Of a stretch of DNA of 64,000 nucleotides, positions 44,238-52,431 are shown in pieces. The stretch covers positions 1,116,001 to 1,180,000 of the forward strand of contig NZ_JAHTLF010000016.1 of the NCBI RefSeq assembly GCF_024614185.1, read 5' to 3'. Position numbers and translations under genes: made by a program. The notes beneath the pieces were generated by a model. That model made no database searches, was not told the DNA's origin, and worked only from the letters and a program-made list of their open reading frames with translations. Within the stretch, counting starts at the first letter, position 1. Every line of letters starts with the position of its first letter. Source of the stretch: Nocardioides carbamazepini. GTDB lineage: Bacteria > Actinomycetota > Actinomycetes > Propionibacteriales > Nocardioidaceae.

Positions 44238-45625
44238 CCGTGCTCTCGACCGACTCCACCGCGCGGGACCAGGCGGCCGCCGTACGACGCCGCGAGATCT
44301 CGGCGCGTGAGCTGCTCGACCTGCACCTGGACCGGATCGCCGAGCGCAACCCGGAGCTGAACGCGATCGTCTCGCTCGACGAGTCCCGTGCCCGGGAGGG
44401 CGCGGCGGCCGCCGACCAGGCGCTCGCCTCGGGCGCCGAGGTCGGTCCGCTGCACGGCCTGCCGTTCGCGTTCAAGGACACGCACGCTGTCGGCGGCTGG
44501 CGCACGACCTACGGATCCACGGTGATGGCCGACAACGTGCCCGAGCGCGACGAGCTGATCGTGGAGCGGGTCCGCGGCGCGGGCGCGGTGACGATCGGCA
44601 AGACCAACGTGCCGGAGTTCGCGGCCGGCTCGCACACCTTCAACAAGGTCTTCGGGACCACGCTGAACCCGGTCGACCCGACCCGCTCCGCGGGTGGGTC
44701 CAGCGGGGGAGCGGCCTGCGCGCTGGCGGCGGGCATGGTCCCGCTCGCCGACGGCTCCGACATGGGCGGCTCGCTGCGCAACCCCGCGTCGTTCTGCGGC
44801 GTCGTCGGCATGCGGCCGAGCCTGGGCCGGGTGCCCGAGTGGCCGCTCTACAACCAGTGGGAGTCCACGTCCGTCGGCGGGCCGATGGCCCGCAACGTCG
44901 GTGACCTGGCCCTGCTGCTGTCGGTCATGGCCGGCCCCGACCCGCGGGCGCCGCAGGCGTTGGGCGCGCCCGGCGCGGACTTCGCGTCGCCGGTGGCGGC
45001 CTCCCTCGCGGGGCTGCGGGTCGCGCTCAGCGTGGACCTCGGCGGAGCGCTGGACGTCGACCACGAGGTCGCGGCGGTCGTCGAGGCCGCCGGCAGCGCG
45101 CTGGCCGCGGCGGGAGCCTCCGTCGCGTCGGCGTACCCCGACCTGTCGCTGGCGGAGGACACCTTCCGCACCCTGCGCGCGTGGCACTTCCAGGCCAAGC
45201 TGGGCCGGCTGCTCGCCGAGCACCCCGACGCGTTCAAGCCGTCGCTCGCCGACAACATCCGGGCGGGGGAGTCACTCACCGGCCCCGACATCGCCCGCGC
45301 CTACACCCAGCGCACCGCGCTGTCGGAGACGATGCGGCTCTTCTTCGCCGACCACGACGTGCTGGTGCTGCCGGTCTCCCAGGTCCCGCCGTTCCCGGCG
45401 ACCCAGGAGTTCCCCAGCGAGATCAACGGCAAGCCGATGGCGACCTATCTCGACTGGATGCGCTCGGCGTACTTCATCACCGTCACCGGCTGCCCCGCCA
45501 TCTCCGTGCCCTTCGGTACGACGTCCGCCGGGCTCCCCGTCGGCGTCCAGCTGGTCGCCCGGCACGGTGCCGATCGGCAGCTGCTCGAGGTGGCGCTCGC
45601 GTTCGAAGGACTCGCTGCCCGCTGA
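44234..45625 (+). CDS. Amidase-signature hydrolase (candidate malonamate or ureidomalonate amidase)
   Basis: The 463-residue protein carries the Ser-cisSer-Lys triad: Lys81 in PFAFKDT, cis-Ser156 in GGSSGG and nucleophile Ser180 in DMGGSLRNPAS, the normal amidase-signature spacing. It ends the permease-hydroxylase operon, coupled to coxG by ATGA. Described routes need a ureidomalonase after barbiturase, and a malonamate amidase would be needed if carbamoyl phosphate is made instead. Both malonamidase E2 and many ureido-hydrolases are in this family. Substrate cannot be read from the sequence. Confidence 0.87.
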   Translation: MTVLSTDSTARDQAAAVRRREISARELLDLHLDRIAERNPELNAIVSLDESRAREGAAAADQALASGAEVGPLHGLPFAFKDTHAVGGWRTTYGSTVMADNVPERDELIVERVRGAGAVTIGKTNVPEFAAGSHTFNKVFGTTLNPVDPTRSAGGSSGGAACALAAGMVPLADGSDMGGSLRNPASFCGVVGMRPSLGRVPEWPLYNQWESTSVGGPMARNVGDLALLLSVMAGPDPRAPQALGAPGADFASPVAASLAGLRVALSVDLGGALDVDHEVAAVVEAAGSALAAAGASVASAYPDLSLAEDTFRTLRAWHFQAKLGRLLAEHPDAFKPSLADNIRAGESLTGPDIARAYTQRTALSETMRLFFADHDVLVLPVSQVPPFPATQEFPSEINGKPMATYLDWMRSAYFITVTGCPAISVPFGTTSAGLPVGVQLVARHGADRQLLEVALAFEGLAAR

Positions 45626-45649
45626 TTCGTTCGGCGGCCTCCGGACAGA

Positions 45650-45734
45650 TTCGCCGGTCGACCGGCGAAACTCTTGCTTGACCGACGGAACTTCGTCGGT
45701 CAAGCGCCAGTTTCGCCGGTCGACCGGCGAAACT
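45650..45734. repeat. Cluster of three palindromes after the amidase gene
   Basis: A 20-base perfect palindrome (45650-45669, TTCGCCGGTC and its complement) is followed by a hairpin with 12-base perfect arms (45676-45687 and 45694-45705, GCTTGACCGACG) and a 26-base perfect palindrome (45709-45734) that contains the first one. No T-tract follows, so this looks more like a REP/BIME-type cluster than a classical terminator. Confidence 0.65.
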
Positions 45735-45821
45735 GTCGCGCCCATCCAGCGGACCACGAGGCAACATCTGCCCATCAATACCGAATCCCTCGGCAGATCA
45801 TGCCGTCGTGCGCAGCGATCT

Positions 45822-45841
45822 GGCTCACTTGAATGTGAGCC
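45822..45841 (+). promoter_or_regulatory. Palindrome abutting the hyuA start codon
   Basis: GGCTCAC-TTGAAT-GTGAGCC is a perfect 7-base inverted repeat whose last base touches the ATG at 45842. No ribosome-binding site is present. TTGAAT in the spacer could serve as a -10 box seven bases from the start, so a bound repressor would cover the promoter. Confidence 0.5.
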
Positions 45842-47929
45842 ATGACAGCGAGGCGGATCAGGATCGGCATCGACACGGGCGGCACGTTCACCGACGTCGT
45901 TGCCTTCGACGAGGACAGCGGTGAGGTCGTCACGACCAAGACCCCGAGCACGCCGGGGAACCCGGCCGACGGGTTCCTGGCCGGCATCGACAAGGTGCTC
46001 GGGATCGCGGGGGCGGAGTTCGCCGACGTGGTCGCCGTCAGCCACGGCACCACGGTCGCGACCAACCAGCTCCTCGAGGGCAAGGTGGACGCGCTCGGGT
46101 TCATCACCACCGAGGGCTACGAGGCGATGCTGGAGATCGCCCGGCAGTCCGTGCCGGACGGCTACGGCAACTCGTACTTCTGGGTGAAGCCGGACCGGAT
46201 CGTGCCCCGCGACCTGGTCAAGGGCGTCGGTGGCCGGCTCGACTTCACCGGTGCGGAGATCCGCCCGTTCGACGAGGACGGCGCCCGCACCGTCGCCCGC
46301 TGGTTCAAGGCCAAGGGCATCGACACGCTGGGGGTCTGCTTCCTGCACGCGTATGCCAACCCGGCGCACGAGGAGCGGATGCGCGAGATCATCGCGGAGG
46401 AGCATCCCGACGCCGTCGTCTCGATCTCGAGCGAGGTGCTGCGTGAGTACCGCGAGTACGAGCGCTCGATGACCACGCTGGTCGACGCCGCGGTGAAGCC
46501 GAAGCTGAGCCGGTACGTCAACAACATCAAGGACCGGCTCGAGACCCAGAGCGGCCGGACCATCCCGTTCTACGTCATGAAGTCCAACGGCGGCGTGCTC
46601 TCCGCCGACGAGGTCGTCCACCAGCCGATCACCACCGTGCTTTCGGGTCCGGCCGCCGGCGCGCTCGGCGCGGCGCTGATCGCCAAGGTCGCGGGCTTCG
46701 ACAAGGTCCTCACCTCCGACGGCGGCGGTACGTCGACCGACGTCTCGGTCGTCATCGACGGCGAGCCGACGCTGACCACCGAGGGCAGCGTGGGGGTGTA
46801 CCCCTCCAAGATCCCGATGATCGACGTGGTCACCGTCGGCGCGGGCGGCGGCTCGATCGCCTGGCTCTCGCCCGAGGGCACCCTCAAGGTCGGCCCCCAC
46901 TCGGCCGGCGCCGACCCGGGCCCGATCTGCTACCGCAAGGGTGGCACCGACGTCACGATCACCGACGCGCACGTCTTCCTCGGCCGGATCCCTCCCCACC
47001 TGCTCGGTGGTGAGATCCCGCTCGACGTCGACGCCGCCACGTCCGCGATCCAGCAGCTGGCCGGCAAGCTCGGCATCTCGCCCGAGGCCTGTGCCACCGG
47101 CATCCTCGAGATCTCCGCGTGGAACCAGGCCAACGCGCTGCGCCAGGTCACGGTCAAGCGCGGCCTCGACGTCCGTGACTTCGCGCTGACCACGTTCGGC
47201 GGCTCGGGCTCGCTGCTCCTGTGCCGGCTGATGGACATCCTCAACGTCCCGACCGTGCTCGTCCCGCCGAACCCGGGCAACGTCTCGGCCTTCGGCCTCC
47301 TCACCGTCGACGTGAAGAACGACTACGTGCAGACCCACGTCGCCCTCCAGGAGAACGTGGATCCCACCGCCCTCCAGCGCGAGTACGACGTCCTCTCCGA
47401 GCGGGCCGCGGCCGCGCTCACCAAGGAGGGCTTCGCCGATGCGGACCACGTCTTCGTGCGCACCGCCGACGTCCGCTACTTCGGCCAGGCCTTCGAGGTC
47501 CGCGTCGGCGTGCCGGACGGCCCGATCACCACGGAGACCCTGACCGCGATCGCGGACCGCTTCCACGCCGAGCACCGCGTGCTCTACGGCTACGACTTCT
47601 CAGGCGACGCGTCGCAGCAGGTCGAGGTCGTCAACCTCCGGGTGTCGGGCGTCGGCCCGATCAAGCGCCCCGAGATCCTGCGCGCGGACGCCGCGAAGCC
47701 GGAGCCGCAGCCGACCGGCTCGCGCTCGATCTGCTTCGACGCCGAGGCCGGGTACGTCGAGACGCCGATCTTCTGGCGACCCGACCTGCCGGCCGGCCAG
47801 GTGCTCGCCGGCCCGGTGATCATCGAGGAGTTCGGCTCGACCGTGCCCATCCACCCCGGCTTCACTGCTCGGGTCGACGACTACGCCAACATCATCGTGA
47901 CGCGCACCCAGCAGACTAGGGGAAACTGA
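45842..47929 (+). CDS. hyuA: Hydantoinase/oxoprolinase subunit A (HyuA-like)
   Basis: The 695-residue protein has the actin-like ATPase signatures of HyuA/OplahA: IGIDTGGTFTDVVAFDEDSG at the start, VAVSHGTTVATNQLLEG, SDGGGTSTDVSVVIDGEP, and the hydantoinase A C-terminal segment ADPGPICYRKGGTDVTITDA. Family members hydrolyse cyclic imides or amides (hydantoins, N-methylhydantoin, 5-oxoproline) with ATP. It pairs with the next gene, one base away. In a pyrimidine island it may open a ring related to barbiturate or hydantoin; that is inference. Some members are acetone-carboxylase-like, but the pairing with HyuB excludes that. Confidence 0.88.
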   Translation: MTARRIRIGIDTGGTFTDVVAFDEDSGEVVTTKTPSTPGNPADGFLAGIDKVLGIAGAEFADVVAVSHGTTVATNQLLEGKVDALGFITTEGYEAMLEIARQSVPDGYGNSYFWVKPDRIVPRDLVKGVGGRLDFTGAEIRPFDEDGARTVARWFKAKGIDTLGVCFLHAYANPAHEERMREIIAEEHPDAVVSISSEVLREYREYERSMTTLVDAAVKPKLSRYVNNIKDRLETQSGRTIPFYVMKSNGGVLSADEVVHQPITTVLSGPAAGALGAALIAKVAGFDKVLTSDGGGTSTDVSVVIDGEPTLTTEGSVGVYPSKIPMIDVVTVGAGGGSIAWLSPEGTLKVGPHSAGADPGPICYRKGGTDVTITDAHVFLGRIPPHLLGGEIPLDVDAATSAIQQLAGKLGISPEACATGILEISAWNQANALRQVTVKRGLDVRDFALTTFGGSGSLLLCRLMDILNVPTVLVPPNPGNVSAFGLLTVDVKNDYVQTHVALQENVDPTALQREYDVLSERAAAALTKEGFADADHVFVRTADVRYFGQAFEVRVGVPDGPITTETLTAIADRFHAEHRVLYGYDFSGDASQQVEVVNLRVSGVGPIKRPEILRADAAKPEPQPTGSRSICFDAEAGYVETPIFWRPDLPAGQVLAGPVIIEEFGSTVPIHPGFTARVDDYANIIVTRTQQTRGN

Positions 47930-47930
47930 C

Positions 47931-49934
47931 ATGTGCCTGAGCTGCCAGACCGTCTCTGTCCAGAACCCGGGCGCCCCGCGCTCGTTCACGCACGACGGTG
48001 ACATCACCTCGCGCCGCGCGCCGACCGACTTCCCGTTCGGGACGCTGACCGCCGACGCCGGCCGCAGCGCCGACCCGGTGCTCGTCGAGATCGTCCAGGG
48101 CTCGCTCGCCGCCGTCGAGCACGAGGTCGAGACCGCCATCGGCCGGACCAGCCGTTCGCCGATGATCCGCGACGCGCACGACTTCCGCGCCGGCATCCAC
48201 GACCGGCTGCTGCGCAAGCTGACCGGTCGCTCGTACTCCGCGCTCGTGCACCCGGTCGCCCGGGACTTCCCGATCGAGGAGATGAACGAGGGCGACGTCT
48301 TCTTCCACAACGACGTCTACCTCTCCGAGGGTGGCATCGGCCACCTCCCCGACCTGTGTGTCACCGTCCCGGTGTTCGCGGGTCCGGAGGGGGAGCGGCG
48401 CGTCGTCGGCTTCATCCAGGCCTTCGGCCACCACGACGACATCGGCGGCGCGGTGCCCGGCTCGATGCCCTCGCATGCCACCAGCGTGTACGAGGAGGGC
48501 CTCGCCGTCCCCCCGATCAAGCTGTGGGACGCCGGCGTGCCCAACAAGGCCGCGCTGCGGATCATGACGCGCAACTCGCGGATGCCCGAGTCACTGGCCG
48601 CCGACCTCGACGCCGAGTGCTCGGCCTGCCTGATGGGCGCCCGGCGCCTGGGCGAGTTGTTCGACCGCTACGGCATCGAGACCGTCGAGGCGTGCTTCGA
48701 CGCCGTCATCGACCGGTCCACGGAGACCTACCGCCGCGAGATCCTCTCGAAGATCCCGGTCGGCACCTGGACCTGGGAGGACTACGCCGAGCACGACGGT
48801 GTCGACGACCCGAAGCTGCACACGCAGCGGATCACGCTGACCCGTACGTCGGCCGACGACGCCGACGGCGAGCGGCTGATCCTCGACTTCGCGGGCACCG
48901 GCCCGCAGGCCAAGGGCCCGATCAACCACTGTGGCGACTACGCCGACGGCGCCTTCCTCAAGAAGTGGCTCGCGCCGATCCTGCGCAACCTGGCCGACAC
49001 CCCGGAGCGGATGGCGGAGCTCGACGTCAACGAGGGCGTCGTGCCCCTGATCGAGATGCGGTTCCCGCCCCCGGGCACGCTGCTCACGCCGGTCTTCCCG
49101 GCGCCGACCAACGCCCGCACGTTCGTGATCCTGCGTCTGCTCGGCGTCCTCGCCGGTGTGATCGCCAAGGCGGTCGACGGCAAGATGCCCGCCGACCAGG
49201 AGACGATCCGCTACACCGGTGTCTACGGCGAGGACCTCGAGGGTCGCTCGTACCTCATGCGCGAGGTGCTCGGCGGCGGCTCGGGCGGCCGCTACTACGC
49301 GGACGGCGAGGACACCATCCACGTCGTGCCGGACTCGCGGAACCTGCCCTCGGAGTTCACCGAGTCGCGCTTCCCGTTCGTCGTCGAGTCGCTCGGTCTC
49401 GCCATGGACTCCGGCGGCGCCGGTCAGTTCCGCGGGGGGCTCGGCTACGAGAAGCACATCCGGATGCTCAAGGACGCGGACTTCATGTCCATCGCGGACC
49501 GCTCGATCCTGGCCTGCTGGGGCGTGAAGGGCGGCAAGGCCGGCAAGCCGTTCCAGGTCACCATCGACGCGGGCGGCCCCAACGAGCGGGAGGTCGACGC
49601 CCTCGCCGACGCCGAGCCGGTCGTGGCGGGCGAGACGATCCGGATCCGCACCACCGGCGGCGGCGGCTGGGGCAACCCGCTCGAGCGCGACGCGGAGCTG
49701 GTCGTGCGCGACGTCGTGTGGCGCAAGGTCTCCCCGGAGGCGGCGCTCGCCGACTACGGCGTGGTCCTCACCGGCGCGCTCGACGACGACAGCCTCGGGT
49801 ACGACGCCGCCGCGACCGCCGCCGAGCGGGCCTCCCGTCCGGTGCCGGCCGAGGACGACGCCTTCTTCGACCGGGGTCCCGGCTACGGCACCCTCTCCGG
49901 TGGCGCCGCCGCGGCCGCCGTGGACATCCTCTAG
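47931..49934 (+). CDS. hyuB: Hydantoinase/oxoprolinase subunit B (HyuB-like)
   Basis: The 667-residue protein follows hyuA by one base, with GGGGA before the ATG. It matches the HyuB/oxoprolinase B family: DPVLVEIVQGSLAAVEHEVE, DVFFHNDVYLSEGGIGHLPD, FGHHDDIGGAVPGSMP and GGGSGGRYYADGEDT, ending TTGGGGWGNPLERDAELV. Length is slightly above the usual. The first ~40 residues, with CLSCQTV, are an extension before the family start. It supplies the hydrolysing half of the ATP-dependent cyclic amide hydrolase formed with HyuA. Confidence 0.88.
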   Translation: MCLSCQTVSVQNPGAPRSFTHDGDITSRRAPTDFPFGTLTADAGRSADPVLVEIVQGSLAAVEHEVETAIGRTSRSPMIRDAHDFRAGIHDRLLRKLTGRSYSALVHPVARDFPIEEMNEGDVFFHNDVYLSEGGIGHLPDLCVTVPVFAGPEGERRVVGFIQAFGHHDDIGGAVPGSMPSHATSVYEEGLAVPPIKLWDAGVPNKAALRIMTRNSRMPESLAADLDAECSACLMGARRLGELFDRYGIETVEACFDAVIDRSTETYRREILSKIPVGTWTWEDYAEHDGVDDPKLHTQRITLTRTSADDADGERLILDFAGTGPQAKGPINHCGDYADGAFLKKWLAPILRNLADTPERMAELDVNEGVVPLIEMRFPPPGTLLTPVFPAPTNARTFVILRLLGVLAGVIAKAVDGKMPADQETIRYTGVYGEDLEGRSYLMREVLGGGSGGRYYADGEDTIHVVPDSRNLPSEFTESRFPFVVESLGLAMDSGGAGQFRGGLGYEKHIRMLKDADFMSIADRSILACWGVKGGKAGKPFQVTIDAGGPNEREVDALADAEPVVAGETIRIRTTGGGGWGNPLERDAELVVRDVVWRKVSPEAALADYGVVLTGALDDDSLGYDAAATAAERASRPVPAEDDAFFDRGPGYGTLSGGAAAAAVDIL

Positions 49935-49949
49935 GACACGAGGACGACG

Positions 49950-50693
49950 ATGAAGGTCGCGATCCTCGGGGGATCCGGCAAGACCGGTCGCGCGGTCGGC
50001 GCGGCCCTGGCCCAGGCGGGCGTGGCGACCCGCCCCCTGGGCCGGGCCGCGTTCGACGACCTCCCGGCCGCTCTGGCCGGGGCGGACGCCGTGCACGTCA
50101 TCGCCCCCAACCTGCACCCCGACGAGCCGGCCTACGTCGCCGCGGTGCTCACCGCCGCCACCGAGGTCGGCGTCGGCCGGGTGAGCTACCACTCGGTGGC
50201 CTCGCCCTATGTCCCCGCCATGCCGCACCACCTCGGCAAGGCCGTGTCGGAGGACCTCGTGCGTCGCTCCGGCCTGGCCTGGACGATCCTGCAGCCCTGC
50301 GCCTACCTCCAGAACCTGCTGCCGGCGCTGCGCTCGGCCCGGTCGTCGGCGGCCGGCGGGCTGGAGGTCCCCTACGCCGTCGACACCCCGTTCGGGATGG
50401 TCGACCTGCACGACGTCGCGGCCGCGACCGCGGCGGTGCTGACCGGTGAGGGGCACGTCGGCGCGACCTACGAGCTCGGTGGCCCGGCGCTGGTGAGTGT
50501 CGCCGACGTCGCCGCCGCTGCCGGCGTCACCGCGCGACGCGTCCCCGCCGACGGCGACGTGCACCCCTGGCTGCGAGCGATGTTCGACTACTACGACGAC
50601 CACGGACTGCCCACCGGCGGCGTGCCCCTGCGGGCGCTGCTGGGGCGCCTGCCCACGTCGGTCGCCGAGGTGCTGGCGCGCGATCTGGGCTGA
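49950..50693 (+). CDS. NmrA-like NAD(P)-binding protein
   Basis: The 247-residue protein starts with a dinucleotide fold (MKVAILGGSGKTGRAV) and has the NmrA/SDR-a5 pattern: GADAVHVIAPNLHPDEP, VSYHSVASPY, a WTILQPCAYLQNLLP segment and PFGMVDLHDVAAATAAVL. The catalytic Tyr-x-x-x-Lys of classical SDRs is not seen (the corresponding place reads HHLGK), as is usual for NmrA-like redox sensors or atypical reductases. It sits 15 bases after hyuB and is probably in its operon. Its role is unknown. Confidence 0.72.
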   Translation: MKVAILGGSGKTGRAVGAALAQAGVATRPLGRAAFDDLPAALAGADAVHVIAPNLHPDEPAYVAAVLTAATEVGVGRVSYHSVASPYVPAMPHHLGKAVSEDLVRRSGLAWTILQPCAYLQNLLPALRSARSSAAGGLEVPYAVDTPFGMVDLHDVAAATAAVLTGEGHVGATYELGGPALVSVADVAAAAGVTARRVPADGDVHPWLRAMFDYYDDHGLPTGGVPLRALLGRLPTSVAEVLARDLG

Positions 50694-50696
50694 GAG

Positions 50697-51056
50697 TCAG
50701 TCCCAGCCCAGGGTCGGGTCCAGATAGCGCGTCGGATCCATCCGCTCGTGGAGGACACGGCCGACGACCAGCACGTCACCACGCCACCTGCACACGAGGA
50801 TGTGGACCGGATGACGGACTCGGGGAGCCGGGCAGCGGCTGATGCTCTGCTTGAGGTGCCATGTCAGGACGCCGTCGCCCAGGTCCACATGGGTCTGGAA
50901 GTCCACCCCGTCCGGATGCTCGGCCGCATGCTGCGCGGCCGCGGCGATGAGGCTCGCGTAGCGCGTTCGAGCGACATCGCCGAAGTCGCGTTGGGATCGG
51001 GCGAGGATGTCCACGACGTCCAGGTCGGCGGCGTGGACGAACCGGAAGGACGGCAT
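50697..51056 (-). CDS. parE: ParE/RelE-type toxin
   Basis: The 119-residue protein is encoded directly after the antitoxin gene, overlapping by one base (TGATG). The size and pattern (FRFVHAADLDVVDILARSQR, YASLIAAAAQHAAEHPD, WHLKQSISRCPAPRVRHPVH and ILVCRWRGDVLVVGRVLHER, DPTRYLD) match ParE toxins of the RelE superfamily. ParE toxins usually poison DNA gyrase, though here the target is only inferred from the pairing. It converges with the NmrA-like gene with 3 bases between the stops. Confidence 0.78.
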   Translation of the reverse strand: MPSFRFVHAADLDVVDILARSQRDFGDVARTRYASLIAAAAQHAAEHPDGVDFQTHVDLGDGVLTWHLKQSISRCPAPRVRHPVHILVCRWRGDVLVVGRVLHERMDPTRYLDPTLGWD

Positions 51057-51346
51057 CAGCCGGCGTCGGCGGCTTCCCGGGCTGCGCGGGCGCTGAGCAT
51101 GGCGATGTGATCGGGGAGCTCGTCCGCGGTGAGGTCGGTGGAGCGCCCAGCCGCCTCGTCGTCCCAGCCACGTTGTGCCTCCCGTTGGAACGCTGCCAGT
51201 CGTGCGCGGAGCTCGAGCTGGTCCTTCTCGACCAGTCGAAGACCCTCGCGCAGCACCTCGCTCGCGTTCTGGAACCTGCCTTCCGCGACGAGCGCCGCGA
51301 TCAGCTCCTCCTGCTGCCGGGTCAGCACCACGTTCCGTGTCGCCAT
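51056..51346 (-). CDS. parD: ParD-type ribbon-helix-helix antitoxin
   Basis: The 96-residue protein has an N-terminal ribbon-helix-helix (NVVLTRQQEELIAALVAEGR with QNASEVLREGLRLVE), the ParD signature, followed by an acidic, flexible toxin-neutralising tail. GGAGG precedes the ATG. It should bind and neutralise the ParE toxin encoded downstream and repress its own promoter through the palindrome at 51363. Confidence 0.85.
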   Translation of the reverse strand: MATRNVVLTRQQEELIAALVAEGRFQNASEVLREGLRLVEKDQLELRARLAAFQREAQRGWDDEAAGRSTDLTADELPDHIAMLSARAAREAADAG

Positions 51347-51362
51347 GACTCTCCACCTCCAT

Positions 51363-51377
51363 TGGCATCTTATGCCA
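51363..51377. promoter_or_regulatory. Candidate ParD autoregulatory operator
   Basis: TGGCAT-CTT-ATGCCA is a perfect 6-base inverted repeat, 17 bases upstream of the parD start and 95 bases upstream of the carbamate kinase start on the other strand. Short palindromes like this are typical sites for ribbon-helix-helix antitoxins. Confidence 0.5.
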
Positions 51378-51460
51378 TCGCTGGTCCGCTGGCAGGTGTT
51401 GCCAGCCTTCGTGCTTCGAGTTGGCTGTTCTCCACGATGAACGCCGGTGATCCGGCTCAC

Positions 51461-51472
51461 TAGGTTCGCTGC
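51461..51472 (+). promoter_or_regulatory. Putative leaderless promoter of arcC-barbiturase operon
   Basis: TAGGTT (51461-51466) lies six bases before the ATG at 51473 and no ribosome-binding site is present. Confidence 0.5.
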
Positions 51473-52408
51473 ATGAGGATCCTGCTGGCGCTCGGTGGCA
51501 ACGCGATGACGTCCCCGGACGGGAAGGCCCGACCGGAGGACCAGATCGCGGCCGCGACCGAGGCGATGGAGGCCGTGGCCGACCTGGTCGCCGCCGGTGT
51601 CGACGTCGTCGTCACCCACGGGAACGGCCCGCAGGTCGGCAACCTGCTCGTGAAGAACGAGATCGCCGCGCCCGTCGTACCCCCGGTCCCGCTGGACTGG
51701 TGCGGGGCCCAGACCCAGGGCACCCTCGGCAACATCTTGATGAACGCGCTGGACGGCGCCCTCGCCGCCCGCGGCCTGACCCGGCCGACGGCCGCCCTGG
51801 TCACCCGGACCCGGGTCGACGCTGCGGACCCGGCGTTCGCCAAGCCCAGCAAGCCGGTCGGCCGCTACCTGTCCGCCGACGAGGCGCGCACCATGATCGA
51901 GCACGGCGAGACCTGGGAGGACCGCGGTGAGCGCGGGTGGCGGCGGATGGTCGCCTCGCCCGAGCCGCTCGAGGTCCTCGACGCGCCGGCCGCCGTCGCG
52001 CTGGTCGAGGCCGGCTTCGTCGTCGTCGCCAACGGCGGTGGCGGCATCCCGACCGTACGCCGACCCGACGGCTCCCTCGCCGGCGTCGAGGCGGTCATCG
52101 ACAAGGACCTGGGCGCGGCCCTGCTCGCCCAGGCGATCGAGGTCGACCTCCTCGTCATCGCCACCGACGTCGCGCACGCGGTGCTCGGCTTCGGCACGCC
52201 CGAGGCCGCCGACATCGGTCAGGTCACCCTCGACCAGATGCGGAGCTACGCCGCGGACGGGCACTTCGCGGGCGGCTCGATGGGACCGAAGGTCGACGCG
52301 ATCTGCCGCTTCGTGGCCGAGTCCGGCCGGCGCGGCGTCATCACCGACCTCAGCAGCATCCTCGCGGCCGCCGACGGCCGCGCCGGAACGATCGTCACGC
52401 CCAACTGA
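51473..52408 (+). CDS. arcC: Carbamate kinase
   Basis: The 311-residue amino-acid-kinase-family protein has LLALGGNAM, VVVTHGNGPQVGNLL, PLDWCGAQTQGTLGN, SKPVGRYLS, VVVANGGGGIPTVRR, EAVIDKDLGAALLA and GSMGPKVDAICRFVA, which together are diagnostic of carbamate kinase. In catabolism it turns carbamoyl phosphate plus ADP into ATP, ammonia and CO2. No arginine deiminase or ornithine carbamoyltransferase genes are present. Instead it leads a two-gene operon with the barbiturase and lies in the same island as the FdrA/AllG/AllH set, a possible carbamoyl phosphate source. This is the strongest hint that ring nitrogen is used for ATP. Confidence 0.93.
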   Translation: MRILLALGGNAMTSPDGKARPEDQIAAATEAMEAVADLVAAGVDVVVTHGNGPQVGNLLVKNEIAAPVVPPVPLDWCGAQTQGTLGNILMNALDGALAARGLTRPTAALVTRTRVDAADPAFAKPSKPVGRYLSADEARTMIEHGETWEDRGERGWRRMVASPEPLEVLDAPAAVALVEAGFVVVANGGGGIPTVRRPDGSLAGVEAVIDKDLGAALLAQAIEVDLLVIATDVAHAVLGFGTPEAADIGQVTLDQMRSYAADGHFAGGSMGPKVDAICRFVAESGRRGVITDLSSILAAADGRAGTIVTPN

Positions 52409-52431
52409 AGAACCCGAAAGGAAGCTTGACC

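Noticed and set aside
45650..45734. Rho-independent terminator after the amidase gene
   Set aside because: The palindromes are strong but no T-tract follows any of them, and the repeated nested arrangement fits a repetitive element better.
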